Shown: positions 61,195-64,000 of the stretch, in pieces
Position numbering within the stretch: position 1 is the first letter of the stretch
Layout: every line of letters begins with the position of its first letter
From: Bacteroidia bacterium
GTDB lineage: Bacteria > Bacteroidota > Bacteroidia > 2-12-FULL-35-15
Length of the DNA: 64,000 nt
Direction: 5' to 3'
Assembly (NCBI GenBank): GCA_030654175.1
Contig: JAURXZ010000024.1
Span: 124,001 to 188,000 of the forward strand
Notes under the pieces: generated by a model
Database searches by the model: none
What the model saw: only the letters and a program-made list of their open reading frames with translations
Told to the model about the DNA's origin: nothing
Made by a program: the position numbers and the translations under genes

Positions 61195-61645
61195 TTTCTT
61201 TTTTTTACGTTGCCAACCTATTGATTAACAACAAATTACTCTTTTTTTTGTTGCAGCTTTTTATAATCTGCTTACTTTTCCCACCTCAAAACTGGAAACC
61301 TTTTCGGGAGCCTTTTCATGAATTGGGATGCAAATATAGGTATTTTTTGATTTGTTTTCAACAATTGTCAAAAAAATTGATTTTTTTATGGCCTTAAAAG
61401 CCAATCATAAGGTCATAGTATTCATTTCTATCTAAATTAGAGGGGCATCAAATTCTTTAAATAGTCCACTCCTGAGCCATTTTTCGACTAAACACCGGGC
61501 ACAAAACATATTCAGCAGCATGTTTTGACTACCCTAAAGAAATGCAAGCATTAATGAGATTTATTATTTAAATTTGGTGTAAGCCTATCAGATAATTACA
61601 GTATTGTTCTCTTCAGAGCTATATTGCAAAACAAAGAGTAAAAAA
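61195..61645. other. Divergent gap between rpsT and the sensor kinase
   Basis: It contains the rpsT leader (61195 to about 61325) and promoter (61331-61361). The remaining 280 bases up to the kinase start show no gene, no repeat family member and no clear promoter for the kinase. Confidence 0.45.
61331..61361 (-). promoter_or_regulatory. Consensus promoter of rpsT
   Basis: On the minus strand TTG (61361-61359), a 20-base spacer and TATATTTG (61338-61331) match the Bacteroidota consensus exactly. The leader to the ATG at 61194 would be about 130 bases. Confidence 0.75.
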
Positions 61646-62842
61646 TTGAAAAAACTTATAGATAAAATAATAAATACCGGAGTTAGAGCCGATTACCTGC
61701 CTTGGGAAACACATCTCACAAGAAAACTGAATTTAGTAGCATTAATGGCAATGCCAAATTTTATCCTGGTAATTGGATTTTTTGAAATTATAGGCTACTC
61801 CCAATTTCTTTTGGATTGTTATTTTGCTGTAATTGCCTTGTGTATAGTGCCAGTAATGAATGGTTTCAAAAATTACTTATGGGCAGCGTATTGGTTTTTT
61901 TGTTACGGATTTTTCTTTTTCTTTTTCATCAACCTGAAAGAAGGCAAGGAATCTTACATGATCTTATTTTATTTCCCTGTGATCATAAGTATGGTTCAAC
62001 TTTTGGGGCGAAGAGAAACATTTAAACATCTTATTGTTTTAGGCGGCATCTGTTTGCTTTCTATTATTGCAATTTTAATTGGATTTAAACTTCAACTGTT
62101 CCAGGTATATTTAAACGATGAAATTATCAATAACCTGATCATTTTAAATATTTTAGTCAGTTTATTATCTACGCTCGCTTTTATGCTGGCAGTGGCATTG
62201 GAGTCCATAAAGCAGGAAAGCCTGATTGAAAAAATGTTCAAAGAAAAAGAAATTTTACTTGCAGAAGTTTTTCACCGTGTAAAAAACAATATGAACATTG
62301 TTACAAGTCTATTAAATTTAAAAAAAAATATGTCCGATTCACATGAGGTACAAACGGCACTTGAAGATTGTCGTGGCCGTGTATATGCAATGGCTTTGGT
62401 GCATCACAACATATTTACAAACAACAATACCATTGGTTTGAATTTTAAAGATTATGTAAATAGCCTGGTAACAGAAATAACGAACTCCTTAGGTGATAAA
62501 GATGAGGTTGAAATTCTTTTGGAAACAGAAGATGTTAACCTGGAATTATCAAATGCAATACCCTGTGGATTAATTTTAAATGAATTAATTACAAACTCCT
62601 TTAAATATGGACAATCGGAAAACAAAAAACTGTTGATCCATGTTAAATTGAAAAAAAACAAGAATACAATTGAGCTTGAAGTGAAAGATAATGGTCCGGG
62701 GTTTTCGGATGAAGCCCTTCAAAAAACAAACACATTAGGCATTGAACTGATCAAATCTTTATCAGAACAGATTGGCGGAGCACACACCTTTGGTAATGAT
62801 ACCGGACTGGTTTTTAATCTTACGTTCAAACAGGCTTCTTAA
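61646..62842 (+). CDS. Membrane sensor histidine kinase, HisKA_2/HWE-like
   Basis: A 398-residue kinase from a TTG start (KKLIDKIINTGVRADYL follows). Five to six membrane segments occupy residues about 30-185. A HisKA_2-type dimerisation domain follows with the phosphoacceptor His210 in EVFHRVKNNMNIVTSLLNL, then an ATPase domain with N box LILNELITNSFKYG and the glycine loop EVKDNGPGFSD. No periplasmic sensor domain is seen, so the signal probably comes from the membrane. No response regulator gene is adjacent, which makes it an orphan. An in-frame TTG 42 bases upstream is an alternative start; no ATG lies before the first membrane segment. Confidence 0.88.
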   Translation: MKKLIDKIINTGVRADYLPWETHLTRKLNLVALMAMPNFILVIGFFEIIGYSQFLLDCYFAVIALCIVPVMNGFKNYLWAAYWFFCYGFFFFFFINLKEGKESYMILFYFPVIISMVQLLGRRETFKHLIVLGGICLLSIIAILIGFKLQLFQVYLNDEIINNLIILNILVSLLSTLAFMLAVALESIKQESLIEKMFKEKEILLAEVFHRVKNNMNIVTSLLNLKKNMSDSHEVQTALEDCRGRVYAMALVHHNIFTNNNTIGLNFKDYVNSLVTEITNSLGDKDEVEILLETEDVNLELSNAIPCGLILNELITNSFKYGQSENKKLLIHVKLKKNKNTIELEVKDNGPGFSDEALQKTNTLGIELIKSLSEQIGGAHTFGNDTGLVFNLTFKQAS

Positions 62843-63009
62843 GTTCTAATACTCGCCCTAAACCGCAATTACCAGCTGTGTCTTTGAATCGTTCTTGTTC
62901 GTTTATTAAACACCAGATAGATCAAAGCGAAGCAGGTAAAAAATTTTATCTTTACTATATTTACGGATCTATTTTAAATAGACATTAACAATATAAAAAA
63001 AACAAAATT

Positions 63010-64000
63010 ATGGATGTTTCTTATATTTTAAATCACTTTGGTGAGGAACGTGAAGAATATTACGGAGCCGTTGCTCCACCGGTGTTTCAAACAAGTAATT
63101 TTTGTTTTAAAACGGTGGCAGAAATGCGTGAAAAATTAAAAAGGGAATTGGAAACCCCTTTTTATTCCAGAGGTTTTAACCCCACTGTATCGGTGCTTAG
63201 AAAAAAAGTGGCAGCGCTGGAGCAGGCCGAGGATGCGCTTGTTTTTTCCAGCGGAAGTGCGGCTGTTGCGGCAGCTGTAATGAGTGTTGTAAAGGCCGGA
63301 GACCATGTGGTTTGTGTTGAAAAACCTTATAGCTGGACCAATAATTTGTTAACCAAATACCTTTCGAAATATGGTGTTACCACCACATTTGTTGATGGTA
63401 AAGAACTGATAAACTTTGTGAATGCCATACAACCGAATACAAAATTAATTTACCTGGAAAGCCCTAATTCATTAACATTTGAGATGCAGGATATTGAAGC
63501 TGTTGCAATTCTTGCCAGATCAAAAAACATTTGCACCATCATTGATAACAGTTATAACTCACCTATTAACCAGCAGCCGATCACCCTTGGGATTGATATG
63601 GTAATACATTCAGCCACTAAGTATTTGAACGGACACAGTGATGTGGTTGCAGGTGTGGTGTGTGGAACAAAAGAGAGGATAATGAAAATGATGGCAGAAG
63701 AATACATGACCATTGGAGGCATTATTTCTGCGCAGGATGCTGCATTGATCGTACGCGGATTAAGAACACTCGAGCTTAGGGTAAACAGAAGCGCTGAAAC
63801 CACTGAAAAGATCATTTCTTTTTTAGAAAATCACCCTAAAATAAAACAGATCAATTACCCCTTCCTATCCACAAACCCACAACTGCATTTGGCTAAAAAA
63901 CAAATGAAGCAAGGCGGAGCTTTGTTTTCAATTGTTTTGAATGCTGAAAAAACTGAACAGATCGAAAAATTCTGTGATGGCCTAAAACGCTTTCTTATGG
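63010..64000 (+). CDS. Cys/Met-metabolism PLP-dependent enzyme (3' end beyond window)
   Basis: The frame starts at the ATG at 63010 and stays open to the window edge (330 codons). The opening MDVSYILNHFGEEREEYYGA leads to PFYSRGFNPTV, the cofactor-phosphate region LVFSSGSAAVAAAVM and the PLP lysine, Lys204, in HSATKYLNGHSDVVAG. These mark the trans-sulfuration family (cystathionine gamma-synthase, cystathionine lyase, methionine gamma-lyase), which handle sulfur amino acids. The remaining 50-60 residues are missing, and which reaction it runs cannot be decided. The 167-base upstream gap shows no recognisable SAM riboswitch; a TATATTTA at about 62957 may be its -7 element. Confidence 0.9.
   Translation, partial: MDVSYILNHFGEEREEYYGAVAPPVFQTSNFCFKTVAEMREKLKRELETPFYSRGFNPTVSVLRKKVAALEQAEDALVFSSGSAAVAAAVMSVVKAGDHVVCVEKPYSWTNNLLTKYLSKYGVTTTFVDGKELINFVNAIQPNTKLIYLESPNSLTFEMQDIEAVAILARSKNICTIIDNSYNSPINQQPITLGIDMVIHSATKYLNGHSDVVAGVVCGTKERIMKMMAEEYMTIGGIISAQDAALIVRGLRTLELRVNRSAETTEKIISFLENHPKIKQINYPFLSTNPQLHLAKKQMKQGGALFSIVLNAEKTEQIEKFCDGLKRFLM

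Noticed and set aside
62843..63009. Possible SAM riboswitch before the Cys/Met PLP enzyme gene
   Set aside because: The gap is short and AT-rich, and I could not draw a known SAM-riboswitch core.

Overview
The window is a chromosomal segment of a Bacteroidota bacterium, AT-rich and from a lineage with gliding-type secretion. The evidence is a set of type IX secretion system (T9SS) substrates: six intact proteins with the CHU_C-like (type B) C-terminal domain, two with the type A sorting domain, plus a PorP/SprF outer-membrane protein, a TonB-dependent receptor with a carboxypeptidase-regulatory-like N-terminal domain, and promoters of the Bacteroidota TTG-N17-20-TAnnTTTG form. Shine-Dalgarno sequences are not evident. 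Nothing allows a confident genus call. No tRNA, rRNA, CRISPR array, prophage or transposase was seen.

Layout. 0-6.5 kb: a cut AsmA-like gene, an RluB/RsuA-type pseudouridine synthase with a long repetitive basic N-terminus, then HU, a TPR membrane protein, a 29-residue basic protein resembling mS38/bS22, and ribonuclease G. 6.7-19.4 kb: a 2390-residue type B secreted protein, 3-hydroxyanthranilate dioxygenase, a TonB-dependent receptor, DprA and an alpha/beta hydrolase. 19.5-36.9 kb: a 17-kb minus-strand locus of three giant type B proteins followed by PorP/SprF and a TPR-PD40-OmpA-SPOR protein. It looks like a secretion module in which the outer-membrane partner travels with its cargo.

37-45.6 kb: a DUF983 protein and an AraC regulator face a purine-salvage pair (guanine deaminase-like, adenine deaminase). 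Next comes a tight operon of an alkylglycerol-monooxygenase-like di-iron enzyme, a lysoplasmalogenase-family protein, a class 3-like aldehyde dehydrogenase and an isoaspartyl peptidase. The first three would together form an ether-lipid breakdown route. 45.6-52.1 kb: two secreted glycoside-hydrolase-like proteins with type A sorting domains, a small exported protein and RNase R. 52.3-57.8 kb: an ECF sigma factor, a membrane protein resembling an anti-sigma factor but carrying PKD and type B C-terminal domains, a SprB-repeat adhesin, and a decayed copy of the 3' end of the anti-sigma-like gene. 58-64 kb: ArgS, RadC, ribosomal protein S20, an orphan HWE/HisKA_2 sensor kinase and a cut Cys/Met-metabolism PLP enzyme.

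The intergenic spaces hold several families of short dispersed repeats. One family (three copies, same orientation) keeps conserved flanks around a hairpin whose stem sequence differs between copies. Others are inverted-repeat elements, including a 28-bp near-perfect pair at 33.0-33.1 kb and a perfect 20-bp pair at 60.7 kb.
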